Positions 26,885-36,361 are shown, counted from the first letter of the stretch. The stretch: 60,410 nt of DNA from Hyphomicrobiales bacterium (GCA_027484605.1 JAIXSR010000160.1:1-60410); one strand, 5' to 3'. The notes: generated by a model from the sequence alone, not told the origin. Translations and numbers: made by a program.

Positions 26885-27942
26885 GCCGCCCCTCCCCCGG
26901 CCTGCGGATCCTGCTGGCGGCGACGGGCGCGCCAGCGGTCCCAGAGGCCCAGTACGCCATCGGGCGAGAAGAGCACGATGGCGAGGAAGCCGAGCCCGAT
27001 GATCAGCTTGAAGCGTTCGGCCGAGAAACCGAAAAAGCCGAGGATATCGGGCGAGAAGACCTGCAGGATCACGTAGATGAAGGCGCCGATGAAGGGCCCG
27101 AGCGGCCGCCGCATGCCGCCGACCACGGCCACGACGAGCACGTCGATCGCTGCCGGAATGCCGATCGTGCCCGGCGCGATCTGCGCGTTCTGCCAGACCA
27201 GCAGGATGCCGCCGGCCGAGGCGAAGATGCTGGCCAGAGCATAGGCCGCGACGCGATGGGCGGTGACGTTGAAGCCGAGCGCCGCCATGCGGCGGGGATT
27301 GTCGCGCACGCCCTGCAGCGCCAGGCCGAAGGGCGAGCGCGAGACATAGACCACCGCCCCATAGGACAGGGCAGCCAGCACAAGGCTGAGATAGTAGAAG
27401 GGCACCGGATCGCGCCAGTTCACCCCGAAGAGCTGGGGCGGCAGGACGAGGTTGAAGCCAGAATACCCGTTGAAGATCGTGTAGTTCTGCCGGGTGAAAT
27501 AGAAGAAGGCCGCCGCGATGGCGAGCGTGATCATGATCGTGTAGATGCCCTCGGTCCGCACGGCCAGGGCGCCGGAGACCGTGGCGAAGAAGGCGGCCAC
27601 CAGGAAGGCGGCGGGCAGGACGATCCACCAGGCGAGGCCGAGGCTGACCGTGACCGTGCCTGACGTGCCGAGGATCGCGACCATGTAGCCGGCCACGCCG
27701 GCCACGGTCATCTGCAGCAGGCTGACCATGCCGCCATAACCGGCGAGGAACATCAGGCTGAGACCGATCATGCCGAGAATGAAGGTCCAGCCCATGATCT
27801 GGAAGAGCCAGAACGTGTTGGCCACGACCGGCAGGAAGAGCAGAACCACCGCCAGCGCCCACCAGGGTGCGGGGATGCGCTCGAACCAGAGCTTCTGGTC
27901 GGCGCGGTTGACGAAGCGGGGGGCGTGGTCGGTCATCGCCAT
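26881..27942 (-). CDS. livM: branched-chain-amino-acid-type ABC permease LivM
   Basis: 353 residues from ATG 27942 (MTDH two codons later at 27936 is possible). Around nine to ten hydrophobic segments. The LivM signatures GLALQGVRDNPRRMAALGFNV (split: LQGVRDNPRRM, ALGFNVTAHR; about 192-215) and VVGGMRRPLGPFIGAFIYV (about 275) are clear. It lies 3 nt after livH and overlaps livG. Confidence 0.92.
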   Translation of the reverse strand: MAMTDHAPRFVNRADQKLWFERIPAPWWALAVVLLFLPVVANTFWLFQIMGWTFILGMIGLSLMFLAGYGGMVSLLQMTVAGVAGYMVAILGTSGTVTVSLGLAWWIVLPAAFLVAAFFATVSGALAVRTEGIYTIMITLAIAAAFFYFTRQNYTIFNGYSGFNLVLPPQLFGVNWRDPVPFYYLSLVLAALSYGAVVYVSRSPFGLALQGVRDNPRRMAALGFNVTAHRVAAYALASIFASAGGILLVWQNAQIAPGTIGIPAAIDVLVVAVVGGMRRPLGPFIGAFIYVILQVFSPDILGFFGFSAERFKLIIGLGFLAIVLFSPDGVLGLWDRWRARRRQQDPQAGGGAA

Positions 27943-27945
27943 GGC

Positions 27946-28962
27946 CTAGCGCCTCGAACCGAGCAGGCCCTGCGGGCGGAAGGCCAGCACGGCAGCCATG
28001 ATCAGGAAGGTGAAGACCACCGAATAGGTCGGGGCATAGACGAAGCCCATCTGCTCCGTGACGCCGATGATCAGCGCGCCGATGGCCGCACCGATGATCG
28101 AGCCCATGCCCCCGACGATCACCACGACGAGGCTGGCCAGCAGGAAGCGCGTATCCTCGCCCGGCGAGAGGGACTGGAAGGTGCCGCCGATAATGCCGGC
28201 CATGCCGGCGAGCCCGGCCCCGAAGCCGAAGACTGCGAGGAAGACCAGCTGGATGCGCACGCCGGATGCCGCCAGCATTTCCCGGTCGTCCACCCCGGCG
28301 CGGATGAGCATGCCGAGCGCGGTCCGGTTCAGGACGAGCCACATGGCCACGCCGATGACGATGGCAGCGATCAGGATCCAGACGCGCACCGCGGGGTAGC
28401 GCAGCCAGTTGGTGGCGCCCGTGCTGGCATTGATCGAGTTGATGATCGGCAGTTCCATCGGCCCCGTCAGGAAGCCGGGCGCGAGGATCGAATAGGACTG
28501 GCCGCCCCATAACCACAGCATCAGATCGGCGAGGACGATGGAAATGCCGATGCTGACCAGCGTCTGGCGCAGTTCCTCGCCCTCCATCTTGGCGAAGATG
28601 AAGCGCTGCATCAGCAGGCCGAGCAGACCCACCACGACGAAGACGACCGGGAAGGCGATGAACCAGGAGCCCGTGGCGCTGGAAATCTCGTAGCCGAGGT
28701 AGCCGCCGAGCAGGAAGAGCGAGCCATGCGCGAGATTGACCACCCGCATCAGGCCGAAAATCAGGGTGAAGCCGGCTGCGACCAGGAAATACAGGGCACC
28801 GAGCGTGATGCCGCCGAGCAGCGCGTTGAGGAAGATCTGCTTGCGGCCCCATCTCGCCACGAGTTCCGGCGGCCAGGGCGAAAAGACAAGCCAGAGGAAG
28901 ACCGCGATCAGGATCGCGATGACCAGGCTCCGGAGCGGATTGCGCTTGATGATGTCATCCAT
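27946..28962 (-). CDS. livH: branched-chain-amino-acid-type ABC permease LivH
   Basis: 338 residues from ATG 28962 (MDDIIKRNPL). An ATG 29 codons upstream lacks family character. The first family block is GGITLGALYFLVAAGFTLIFGLMRVVNLAHGSLFLLGGY (split: LVAAGFTLIFGLM and NLAHGSLF, about 48-75), followed by GMGSIIGAAIGALIIG (about 286). LivH in this family pairs with LivM. It starts the importer part of the operon, about 170 nt after the AraC-type regulator. Confidence 0.92.
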   Translation of the reverse strand: MDDIIKRNPLRSLVIAILIAVFLWLVFSPWPPELVARWGRKQIFLNALLGGITLGALYFLVAAGFTLIFGLMRVVNLAHGSLFLLGGYLGYEISSATGSWFIAFPVVFVVVGLLGLLMQRFIFAKMEGEELRQTLVSIGISIVLADLMLWLWGGQSYSILAPGFLTGPMELPIINSINASTGATNWLRYPAVRVWILIAAIVIGVAMWLVLNRTALGMLIRAGVDDREMLAASGVRIQLVFLAVFGFGAGLAGMAGIIGGTFQSLSPGEDTRFLLASLVVVIVGGMGSIIGAAIGALIIGVTEQMGFVYAPTYSVVFTFLIMAAVLAFRPQGLLGSRR

Positions 28963-29130
28963 CGCGGCGTGTCTCGGAAGATCCTGTCCTCGGACCGGCG
29001 CCCTGCTTGTGCAAAGTTCCGCCGGGTCCGGATGGCGCCCCATCGCCACCCCTCTCAGCCAAGACTAGAATGAGAGCCCAGCGGCCCGCTTTCCCGAACG
29101 TCTTTTCTTTCGGGACGGCCGCATTCCGGC

Positions 29131-29967
29131 TCAATGGACGGCTCCAAGCACGCTGCGCCTGTACGCGCTGGGCGGGACGACGCCGTTGGCGATGAAGAAG
29201 CGCGAGAAGCTCGCCGGGGTGGCGAAGCCGAGATCCAGCCCGATCTCCGACACCGTCTCCTCGCCGCGGGCCAGCCGGTCGATCGCGCGCTCCATCCGCA
29301 GGGCATTGAGATAGAGCGTCGGCGGGAGGCCGACCTGCTCGCGGAACAGCTTGAAGAAATGCGGTCGCGACAGGCCGGCAGCCCGGGATACGGCGCTGAG
29401 ATCGATCGGCTCGCCCAGCGTCTCGCCCAGCAGGCTGATCGCCCGGCGGATGCGGAAATCACGGAAGCCGAAGCGCGCCCGGTCGCTGGCCTGCCCGCCG
29501 GACTGCCATTGCCAGGTCTGGTCGAAGGCCGCCTGGGTCAGGGCGCTGAGCCTGTCCTCGAAATTGCCGTCCCCGCCACAATGCGCGGCGAGTTGCCGGG
29601 CGGTTTCGGCGACGAGGCGGGCGATATGGTCGTCCATGCTGACGACCGGACGGCCGAAGCGCAGGATTTCCGAGGCCTGGCCGCTGGCCTCGACGAACCA
29701 GCCGGGCCGGATGTAGAGCACCAGCGTCAGCGTCGGGGTGCGGCGGTCCACCGGCATGAAATAATGGGGCTGCCACGGGCTGATGGCCGTGGCCTCAAGC
29801 GGGTTGAGCGGATGGGCCCGGCCATCGATGACGACTTTCGCAGCCGGTCCGCGGACATGGAAAATGAGATGCCCTTCCCGATGGGCATGGGGCACCATCG
29901 GCCGGTCCAGCTCATACAGGCAAGCCCGCCCGAACGCACCATGTGCGACAGCGTGAGCGATGCTCAT
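29131..29967 (-). CDS. AraC-family transcriptional regulator
   Basis: 278 residues from ATG 29967, preceded by GGGAGG at good spacing. The N-terminal part (about 1-90) is a cupin-like sensing domain with HAHREGHLIFHVRG and SPWQPHYFMPVD. The C-terminal part (about 180-278) holds two HTH motifs: PIDLSAVSRAAGLSRPHFFKLFREQVG and VSEIGLDLGFATPASFSRFF, with the closing PSAYRRS. Placed between the Fe-ADH-like gene and livH, it probably controls the supercluster in response to the imported compound. Confidence 0.9.
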   Translation of the reverse strand: MSIAHAVAHGAFGRACLYELDRPMVPHAHREGHLIFHVRGPAAKVVIDGRAHPLNPLEATAISPWQPHYFMPVDRRTPTLTLVLYIRPGWFVEASGQASEILRFGRPVVSMDDHIARLVAETARQLAAHCGGDGNFEDRLSALTQAAFDQTWQWQSGGQASDRARFGFRDFRIRRAISLLGETLGEPIDLSAVSRAAGLSRPHFFKLFREQVGLPPTLYLNALRMERAIDRLARGEETVSEIGLDLGFATPASFSRFFIANGVVPPSAYRRSVLGAVH

Positions 29968-30064
29968 CGGTTTCCTCCCGCTGGTTTTTTTTCGCGGTTT
30001 ACGACCAATGTATATGGCCTCGGCCTGCTGGCAACCGGCGATTCGGAACAAAGATGTCGCGGGT

Positions 30065-31129
30065 TCACCATGCGGCCTCGAGAATGCGTCGGCAGTCGCC
30101 CGGGGTCAGGCGACGCGGGTTGGCAAGGGCGGCCGGATCATTGGCCGCCATCTCGGCGAAACGGTCGAAGCCGCGGCGATCGATCCCGATCTCGCGCAGG
30201 CTTGTCGGCAGGCCCAGCCCGCGGGCAAAGGCGCCGATCTCGGTGCTGAGCGAGACCTGCCCGTCGCGGCGGGCCAGGGTCATCGCCAGGGCAGCGTAGC
30301 GATCCCCGACGGCCTGGGCGTTGAAATCGGCCATGGCCGCGAGAAGCGGGGCATGCAGGTCGCCCGGCAGGAAGCCGGAAGTGAGTTCGGGTTCGATCGG
30401 GCAAGCGAGCGCATCGACGCCGCCCACGGCCTTTTCGAGCGCGAGGCCGGCGGTCATCGCCGCGGCCATGACCTCCCGCCGCGCCTCGCGATGGCCCGGC
30501 ACGCCGAGCACCACCGGGAGCCACCGCGTCATGCGGCGCACGGCCTCGAGCGCGAGGCCATCGGCCGGCGGGTTGTAGCTGGGGCTGGCATAGGCCTCGA
30601 TCGCATGGACCATGATCTCCATGGCCGAGGCCGCGATCCGGCGGATCGGGGCATGTTCGAGAACAGTGGGATCGACGATCACCCGGTCCGGCCGCGGGCA
30701 GGCTGCGGGACGCCCGTCCCGGGGCCGGACATGGCGGCCGAGGCCGAGATCGAACAGACCGACCGGGACGGCAATCACGGTCAGCCGCTCGCCCTGCCGG
30801 GTGGCTTCTGCCGCGACAAGCCGCGCCTGGCCGATGGCCGGGGCACCGCCCACGGCGAGGAGGGTCGTGGTGCCGATCTCGCGCAGGCTGGCCAGCAGGG
30901 CCCGCGTCTCCCCGCGCGAGGGGGCGCCGGGCGGCAGGACATGCACCGTCAGGGCAATCCGGCCGAGGGCCTCGCGCACGCGGTCGAGCGCAGCGTCGCC
31001 GCCGGGCTCGTCATCGGCCAGCAGCAGGGCCTGGGACAGCGGACCGGTTTCCTCCGGCAAGGCATCCTCGATGGCGGCCTCGGCGAAATGGGTCCGTGTC
31101 AGATAGCCTATCAGGGTCATCGGCAGCAC
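30065..31129 (-). CDS. iron-containing alcohol dehydrogenase family protein with degenerate metal site
   Basis: 354 residues. The overall Fe-ADH/maleylacetate-reductase pattern is recognisable: VGGAPAIGQARLVAAEATRQGE in place of the GGGSxxDxAK coenzyme loop, DPTVLEHAPIRRIAASAMEIMVHAIEAYAS (split: SAMEIMVHAIEAY, about 173-185) and a C-terminal GLPTSLREIGI. Metal ligands are eroded: the usual Asp is Glu or absent in SAMEIMVH, and the first of the two later His (family HGxxHxL) is Ala in DALACPIEP. Activity with iron is doubtful. Located between livK and the AraC gene, it may reduce a pathway aldehyde with zinc or none, or have another role. Confidence 0.7.
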   Translation of the reverse strand: MLPMTLIGYLTRTHFAEAAIEDALPEETGPLSQALLLADDEPGGDAALDRVREALGRIALTVHVLPPGAPSRGETRALLASLREIGTTTLLAVGGAPAIGQARLVAAEATRQGERLTVIAVPVGLFDLGLGRHVRPRDGRPAACPRPDRVIVDPTVLEHAPIRRIAASAMEIMVHAIEAYASPSYNPPADGLALEAVRRMTRWLPVVLGVPGHREARREVMAAAMTAGLALEKAVGGVDALACPIEPELTSGFLPGDLHAPLLAAMADFNAQAVGDRYAALAMTLARRDGQVSLSTEIGAFARGLGLPTSLREIGIDRRGFDRFAEMAANDPAALANPRRLTPGDCRRILEAAW

Positions 31130-31182
31130 TCCCGGCGAGGGCGATCCGGCGCCGCCCCTTCTTGTCTTCGCGAAGGAGAGAA

Positions 31183-31206
31183 CGGCTGGCCCCGGAGGGC
31201 CAGCCG
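31183..31206 (-). terminator. rho-independent-like terminator after livK
   Basis: A perfect 10-bp GC stem (31183-31192 with 31197-31206) and 4-nt loop lies about 30 nt downstream of the livK stop on the minus strand. A TTCTCTCCTT tail follows. It would separate the highly expressed binding protein from the downstream genes. Confidence 0.65.
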
Positions 31207-31236
31207 CACAGGCTTGTGTGTCGATGAGCGGAGGGC

Positions 31237-32502
31237 TCAGCCGCCGGAGCGCAGCTTGGCGCAGTCCACCACGTTGCGCGACGGCAGGCCGAGGGCGCGG
31301 AACTGGTCGGCGGTCATGCCCAGGGTCTGGGTGACGTTGTCGGTCTTGGCGACCATCTTCGTCGTCATGTTGCCATCCGGCCCGTCGACCACCTCATTGA
31401 TGAACACCGTGCCGGTGGCCTGGCGGTTCTCGTTGAGGGTGATCTTGCCGACCGGGCTGTCCAGCTGGAGCTTGTTCAGCGCCTCCTTGAACTTGGCCTG
31501 GCCATTCGAGAGGTCACCGCCGGCCGCTTCGAGGCCCTTGATCGCCGCGAGCGTGGCCGTGTAGTAGCCGAGCCCGAAGAGCGAGGGCGAGGGCAGACGC
31601 TGGTTGGCCGGGAACGAATCCTGGTAGAGCTTCACATAGGAAGTCCAGGCCGGATCCTTGTTGTCCGTCGCGAAGGGACCGGAAACCGGCGTGCCCTTCA
31701 GGGCGTCCTTGGCGCGGCCGCGGGCAGTCAGCACGGTCTGGTCGGCGAGGATGGTCCCGCCGATCAGGCGGGTCTTCTCACCGGCCTGCTGGTACTGGTT
31801 GAGGAAGTTGATCGCATCCGTGCCGCCGAGGCCGAGATAGATCGCATCCACGTTTTCCGGCAACTGCGCGATGATGCCGCCGAAATCGGACTGGCCGAGC
31901 GGCTGCCAGAAGCGCTGGACGATATCGCCGCCCGCCTTGCAGTAATCGACCGCGAAGCCCATGAAGTTGGTGTAGCCGAAGGAATAGTCGGCAACGATCG
32001 TGGCGATCTTCTTGTACCCCTTCGTCTTGACGGCATAGGAGCCGAGGCCGAAGCCCCATTGGCCGCCATCCAGGTTGAAGCGGTAGAAGTTCGGCGCGGG
32101 ATCAACCCAGGTGGTTTCCAGCGCGCCGGAAATGCCGTTGATCACCACCTTGTCGGGGATGGTCTTGGCGAAATCGCGCATGGCGATGCCTTCCGAGCCG
32201 GAAAGCGGGCCGATGATGAGATCGACCTTGTCCTGCTCGATCAGCTTGCGCGCCATGCGGACCGTGGTGTCCGGCTTGGTGTCGGTCGGCGCGACAACGG
32301 TCTCGATCTTCTTGCCGGCAATGGTGTTGTTGATCTGCTTGAGGGCGAGTTCGACGTTGCGGACGCCATCCTGGCCCCCGGTCGCAAACGCGCCTTCAAG
32401 CGCGACGAGAATGCCGATCTTGATCGTTCCGCCCTGCGCCATGGCTGCGCCAGGCAGCATGAGGGCGGTAATCGCAACGGCTCCGAGCAAAGTCTTGCGC
32501 AT
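31237..32502 (-). CDS. livK: branched-chain-amino-acid-type substrate-binding protein LivK
   Basis: 421 residues from ATG 32502, preceded by GGGAGGAA. The signal peptide MRKTLLGAVAITALMLPGAAMA is cleaved near residue 22. The mature protein begins with the type-I periplasmic binding-protein pattern IKIGILVALEGAFATGGQDGV, then LIEQDKVDLIIGPLSGSEG, DAIYLGLGGTDAINFLNQY and TGTVFINEV. It should serve LivHMG and LivF-Tm-1 although separated from them by two genes. A hairpin follows its stop. Confidence 0.92.
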   Translation of the reverse strand: MRKTLLGAVAITALMLPGAAMAQGGTIKIGILVALEGAFATGGQDGVRNVELALKQINNTIAGKKIETVVAPTDTKPDTTVRMARKLIEQDKVDLIIGPLSGSEGIAMRDFAKTIPDKVVINGISGALETTWVDPAPNFYRFNLDGGQWGFGLGSYAVKTKGYKKIATIVADYSFGYTNFMGFAVDYCKAGGDIVQRFWQPLGQSDFGGIIAQLPENVDAIYLGLGGTDAINFLNQYQQAGEKTRLIGGTILADQTVLTARGRAKDALKGTPVSGPFATDNKDPAWTSYVKLYQDSFPANQRLPSPSLFGLGYYTATLAAIKGLEAAGGDLSNGQAKFKEALNKLQLDSPVGKITLNENRQATGTVFINEVVDGPDGNMTTKMVAKTDNVTQTLGMTADQFRALGLPSRNVVDCAKLRSGG

Positions 32503-32738
32503 AGGTGTTCCTCCCTGTGACATCGCAGGTCCCGCCGGCCATACCGCCGTGTCCGAGCCTGTCCGTCTCGCAGCGCGATCTTCAGCCGCGCCTGATGGAA
32601 GGCTGCCGTTCAACCCCAAAACCGCCCATATCCCAGCGTCTCATTTTGTGTCCGCCGCAGGCTTCAGCGGCCGCTTGACGCAGGGCGCCGAACGGTTTCG
32701 ACTGCCCCGCCCCATCGTGGCGGCGGGAAGACGGCTTC

Positions 32739-33767
32739 ATGGCACGCTTGCGTTTCGGATTGATCGGCCTCGGGATGGCGGTGGCGCCGCATGCCCGGAG
32801 CCTGCAGGACCTGGCCGACGGGATCGAACTCGTCCATGCCTTCAGCCCCAGCCCGGAAAGGCGGGCGGGCTTCGAGAAGGCCTTCGGCTTCCCGACCTGC
32901 GGGCGGATCGAGGATATCATCGATGATCCCGGCCTCGATGCCGTGATGGTGCTGACTCCGCCGAACACGCATCGCGAACTGGTCGAGCGCATCGCCGCCA
33001 CGGGCAAGCACATCCTGCTGGAAAAGCCGCTCGACATTGCCACCACTCGCGCGGAAGCGCTGGTCGTAGCCTGCGAGGCGGCCGGCGTGACCCTGGCCAT
33101 CATGCTGCAGCACCGGTTCAAGCCGGCGGCGGAGCGGCTCGCCGCCCTTCTCGGCGATGGCAGCCTCGGGCCGCTGATCCGCTGCAGCACGGATATCCCG
33201 CTCTGGCGGCCGCAAAGCTATTATGACGAGCCCGGCCGGGGCACTTTGGCGCGGGATGGCGGCGGCGTTCTGCTGACGCAGGGCATCCATACGCTCGACC
33301 TGATGATCAGCCTGGCCGGGCCCGTCAGCCGGGTCTGCGGCGAGGCCCTGACCAGCCCGATCCACCGGATGGAGACCGAGGATCTCGTGGCGGCCACGTT
33401 GCGCTTCGCGAATGGCGCGGTGGGGACGATCAACGCGACGACAGCCTGCTTCCCCGGCTTTCCCGAACGGATCGACATGATCTGCCGCAACGGCACGGCC
33501 CTGCTCGCCGGCTCCTCGCTCGATGTCCATTACCATGATGGCCGGCATGAATCCGTCCGGCCGGACAATTCGGCGGGCGGTACGGGCGCCGATCCGATGG
33601 CGTTCCCGCATGATTACCATCGTGGCGCGATTGCGGATTTTGCCGCATCCATCCGCGAGAAGCGGGCGCCGCGCATTCCCGGGCGCGAGGTGCTGCGGGT
33701 CCACCGGCTGATCGATGCCCTGCTCGAAACCGGCCGGACAGGCCTGCCGGTCGCGGTCGCCGGCTGA
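32739..33767 (+). CDS. Gfo/Idh/MocA-family oxidoreductase
   Basis: 342 residues. The N-terminal Rossmann motif is FGLIGLGMAVAPH (about 6-18), with TPPNTH (about 74-79) and the catalytic-site EKPLD (about 94-98). The C-terminal domain carries GGGVLLTQGIHTLDLM with the conserved His. Members oxidise sugars, inositols or their acids with NAD(P). Transcribed alone towards the SDR, leaving only 4 bp between the two stops. Confidence 0.88.
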   Translation: MARLRFGLIGLGMAVAPHARSLQDLADGIELVHAFSPSPERRAGFEKAFGFPTCGRIEDIIDDPGLDAVMVLTPPNTHRELVERIAATGKHILLEKPLDIATTRAEALVVACEAAGVTLAIMLQHRFKPAAERLAALLGDGSLGPLIRCSTDIPLWRPQSYYDEPGRGTLARDGGGVLLTQGIHTLDLMISLAGPVSRVCGEALTSPIHRMETEDLVAATLRFANGAVGTINATTACFPGFPERIDMICRNGTALLAGSSLDVHYHDGRHESVRPDNSAGGTGADPMAFPHDYHRGAIADFAASIREKRAPRIPGREVLRVHRLIDALLETGRTGLPVAVAG

Positions 33768-33771
33768 GGCC

Positions 33772-34530
33772 TCAGAACATGCCGAGGCCGCCATTCACCT
33801 GCACCACCTCGCCGGTGATGAAGGAGGCGCGGTCCGAGGCGAGGAAGAGCACGAGATTGGCCACATCCTCCGGCGTGCCCTCGCGGCGCAGGGGCGTCCG
33901 CTCGACCGTGGCCTTGCGCCCCTCGGGCGTGTTGAAGATGTCGTGGAAGCGCGTGGCGATGAGCCCGGGCGCAACGCCATTCACACGGATGCCAAGCGGC
34001 CCGACTTCCTTGGCGAGCGCGCGGGTATAGGTGACGATCGCGCCTTTCATGGCCGCGTAATGCGAGGCGCCGTGCCCGCCGCCATCGAAGGCGGCCAGCG
34101 AGGCCATGGTGACGATGGTGCCGCTGCGCCGCGGCTCCATCACCGCGAGCGCGGCGCGGCAGGTGAGATAGGTCGAGTCGAGGTTGACGCCGACCGAGCG
34201 GTCCCAGAGTTCGGGCTCCATATCGACGACCCGGCTGCGCTGGAGCAGCCCGCCGGCATTGGCGAAGAGAATGTCGACCGGGCCGAGTTCGCGGGATGCG
34301 GCGGCAAAGGCCGCCTCGACGCCGGCGCGATGGGTCAGGTCCGCCTCGATGGCGAGGGCCCGGCCTCCGGCGGCGCGGATCTCGCGTTCGAGCGCGGCCG
34401 CCTCGTCGCGGCTGGTGACATAGGTGAAGGCCACGCTGGCCCCGGCAGCGGCGAAGGCCCGCGTCGCGGCGGCGCCGATGCCGGACGCGCCGCCGGTGAC
34501 CATGACGATCTTGCCGGAAAACTCGGTCAT
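33772..34530 (-). CDS. short-chain dehydrogenase/reductase (SDR)
   Basis: 252 residues from ATG 34530, overlapping the DctM stop (ATGA), so coupled to the TRAP genes. Cofactor motif TGGASGIG (about 12-19), FANAGG (about 88) and active-site Ser with YAAMK (about 153-157) are intact; the GEVVQVNGG end is typical. Probably oxidises the imported hydroxy-acid or polyol. Confidence 0.9.
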   Translation of the reverse strand: MTEFSGKIVMVTGGASGIGAAATRAFAAAGASVAFTYVTSRDEAAALEREIRAAGGRALAIEADLTHRAGVEAAFAAASRELGPVDILFANAGGLLQRSRVVDMEPELWDRSVGVNLDSTYLTCRAALAVMEPRRSGTIVTMASLAAFDGGGHGASHYAAMKGAIVTYTRALAKEVGPLGIRVNGVAPGLIATRFHDIFNTPEGRKATVERTPLRREGTPEDVANLVLFLASDRASFITGEVVQVNGGLGMF

Positions 34531-35846
34531 TTCAGGAACTCCGGAGAAATGAGGCTGGGCACGAAGAGCGAGACCTGCGGCCACATGATGATGAGCAGCA
34601 GCACGACCAGCATGGGGATGAGCATGATCATCGTATCGCGGATCGCATCCCGCATCCGCATGCCGGCAACGGAGCAGGCGATCATCAGGCAAAGACCATA
34701 GGGCGGCGTGACGAGCCCGAAGGCGAGGCTGACGATGCCGATCATCGCGAAATGGACCGGGTCCATCGCCACGGCCTTGGCCAGCGGCGCCAGGATCGGG
34801 CCGCAGATGATGATCGCGGGGATGGCGTCAAGGAAGCAGCCGACAAGCAGGAAGACGCCGGCGATGAAGAGACCGGTGGCCACGAAGCCCATCTCCCAGG
34901 AGGAGACGCCCGACAGGATGACTTCCGGGATCTTGTAATAGGCCAGCAGCCAGCCGAAGCAGCTCGCCGTGCCGACGCAGAACAAGGTCACGCCGGCCAG
35001 TTTCCCAGTATCGTAGAGCGCGTGGTAGAGGCCCTTCATGTTCATCTCGCGATAGACGATCAGCGAGAGGAAGCCGGCATAGAGCACCGCGATGGCCGCG
35101 GATTCGGTGGCGGTGAACCAGCCGAATACCTTCCCGCCGATGATGATCCCCGGCGTCATCAGGGCCAGTGCCGAACGGGACAAGGCCGTGCCGAGCTGCC
35201 TCAGCCCGGCGCGCGGATAGGTCGGATAGCCGCGCCTGACCGCATAGGCATGGACCGTGGCCATCTGGGCGACGCCGATCAGGACGCCGGGCACGATGCC
35301 CGCCAGGAAGAGCGCCCCGATCGAGGTGGTGAGGATGCCGCCCCAGACGATCATCAGGATCGAGGGCGGGATGATGACGGCCAGCACGGCCGAGACCGCC
35401 GTGATCGCGACGGAGAAGCTGTCATCATAGCCTTCCTTGCGCTGGGCCTCGATGAAGATCTTCGACTGGCTTGCGGCATCGGCGGTGGAGGAGCCGGAAA
35501 TGCCGGCGAAGAAGAAGGACAGCACCACATTGATCTGGGCCAGCCCGCCGGGGAAATGCCCAACCAGCGCCCGGGACAGCGACATCAGGCGGTCGGTGAC
35601 ACCGCCGACATTCATCAGGTTGGCTGTCAGCAGGAAGAACGGCACGGCCAGGAGGATGAAGGAGTTGAACGCGTTGAACGTCTCCGACATCAAGGTGACG
35701 GTGTCGAGGCGCGGCTCGATCAGCAGGATCGGCAGGCAGGCCAGGCCTAGGGCAAAGGCGACCGGCACGCGAAGGAACAGCAGCAGGAAGAAGCCGCCGA
35801 AGAGCACGGCAGCAGCCTGCCCGGAGGAAAGGACCGAGCCGGTCAT
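34527..35846 (-). CDS. dctM: TRAP transporter large permease, DctM-like
   Basis: 439 residues with about 12 hydrophobic segments. Family signatures include LRVPVAFALGLACLP (about 24), FNAFNSFILLAVPFFLL (about 60), GISGSSTADAASQS (about 115) and LVTPPYGLCLMI near the C-terminus. It forms the ion-driven transport channel with DctQ and overlaps it by 4 bp. Confidence 0.92.
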   Translation of the reverse strand: MTGSVLSSGQAAAVLFGGFFLLLFLRVPVAFALGLACLPILLIEPRLDTVTLMSETFNAFNSFILLAVPFFLLTANLMNVGGVTDRLMSLSRALVGHFPGGLAQINVVLSFFFAGISGSSTADAASQSKIFIEAQRKEGYDDSFSVAITAVSAVLAVIIPPSILMIVWGGILTTSIGALFLAGIVPGVLIGVAQMATVHAYAVRRGYPTYPRAGLRQLGTALSRSALALMTPGIIIGGKVFGWFTATESAAIAVLYAGFLSLIVYREMNMKGLYHALYDTGKLAGVTLFCVGTASCFGWLLAYYKIPEVILSGVSSWEMGFVATGLFIAGVFLLVGCFLDAIPAIIICGPILAPLAKAVAMDPVHFAMIGIVSLAFGLVTPPYGLCLMIACSVAGMRMRDAIRDTMIMLIPMLVVLLLIIMWPQVSLFVPSLISPEFLK

Positions 35847-36361
35847 GTCTGCGGTTCCTTGCGCAGGAGAATGCGGAGATCATCGACGAATTGCTCGCCG
35901 ATGAAGACGAGCCATGTCACGCCGGCCACCGGCCAGGCGATATGGATCAGCCAGAGCGGCATTTCCGCGAGTTCGGAGATGCGGTTGAACGCGAAGCGCG
36001 TGAACTTCCAGCCGCCCCAGACGAAGACCAGGGCCAGCACGAGAATGCCGAGCCGTCCGATGATCCGCGCCAGCGCCTCGCCCCGGGCCGGCAGTTCCGG
36101 CAGGAGATCGACCTCGAAATGGGCCGCCTCGCGCACGCCGATCATCCCGCCGATCATGATCGTCCAGATGAAGAGGAACCGCGCCATCTCCTCCGTCCAG
36201 ATATAGGAGGGAATGAGGTCGGTCATGCGCGAGAAGATCTGAAGGCTGACCGGGATGATCAGGATGGCCACGGAAAGGACCACGAGAAGCCGGAGAAGCG
36301 CGGCGTAGGCGGCCGTGAAACGGCGCCAGAGCGAAGGTGCGCCGGAGGCAAGATTGGTCAT
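35843..36361 (-). CDS. dctQ: TRAP transporter small permease, DctQ-like
   Basis: 172 residues with four membrane segments (starting LLVVLSVAILIIPVSLQIF). The family core WTEEMARFLFIWTIMIGG (about 55-72) and HFEVDLLPE (about 82) are clear. It partners DctM, whose start overlaps its stop. Confidence 0.9.
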   Translation of the reverse strand: MTNLASGAPSLWRRFTAAYAALLRLLVVLSVAILIIPVSLQIFSRMTDLIPSYIWTEEMARFLFIWTIMIGGMIGVREAAHFEVDLLPELPARGEALARIIGRLGILVLALVFVWGGWKFTRFAFNRISELAEMPLWLIHIAWPVAGVTWLVFIGEQFVDDLRILLRKEPQT

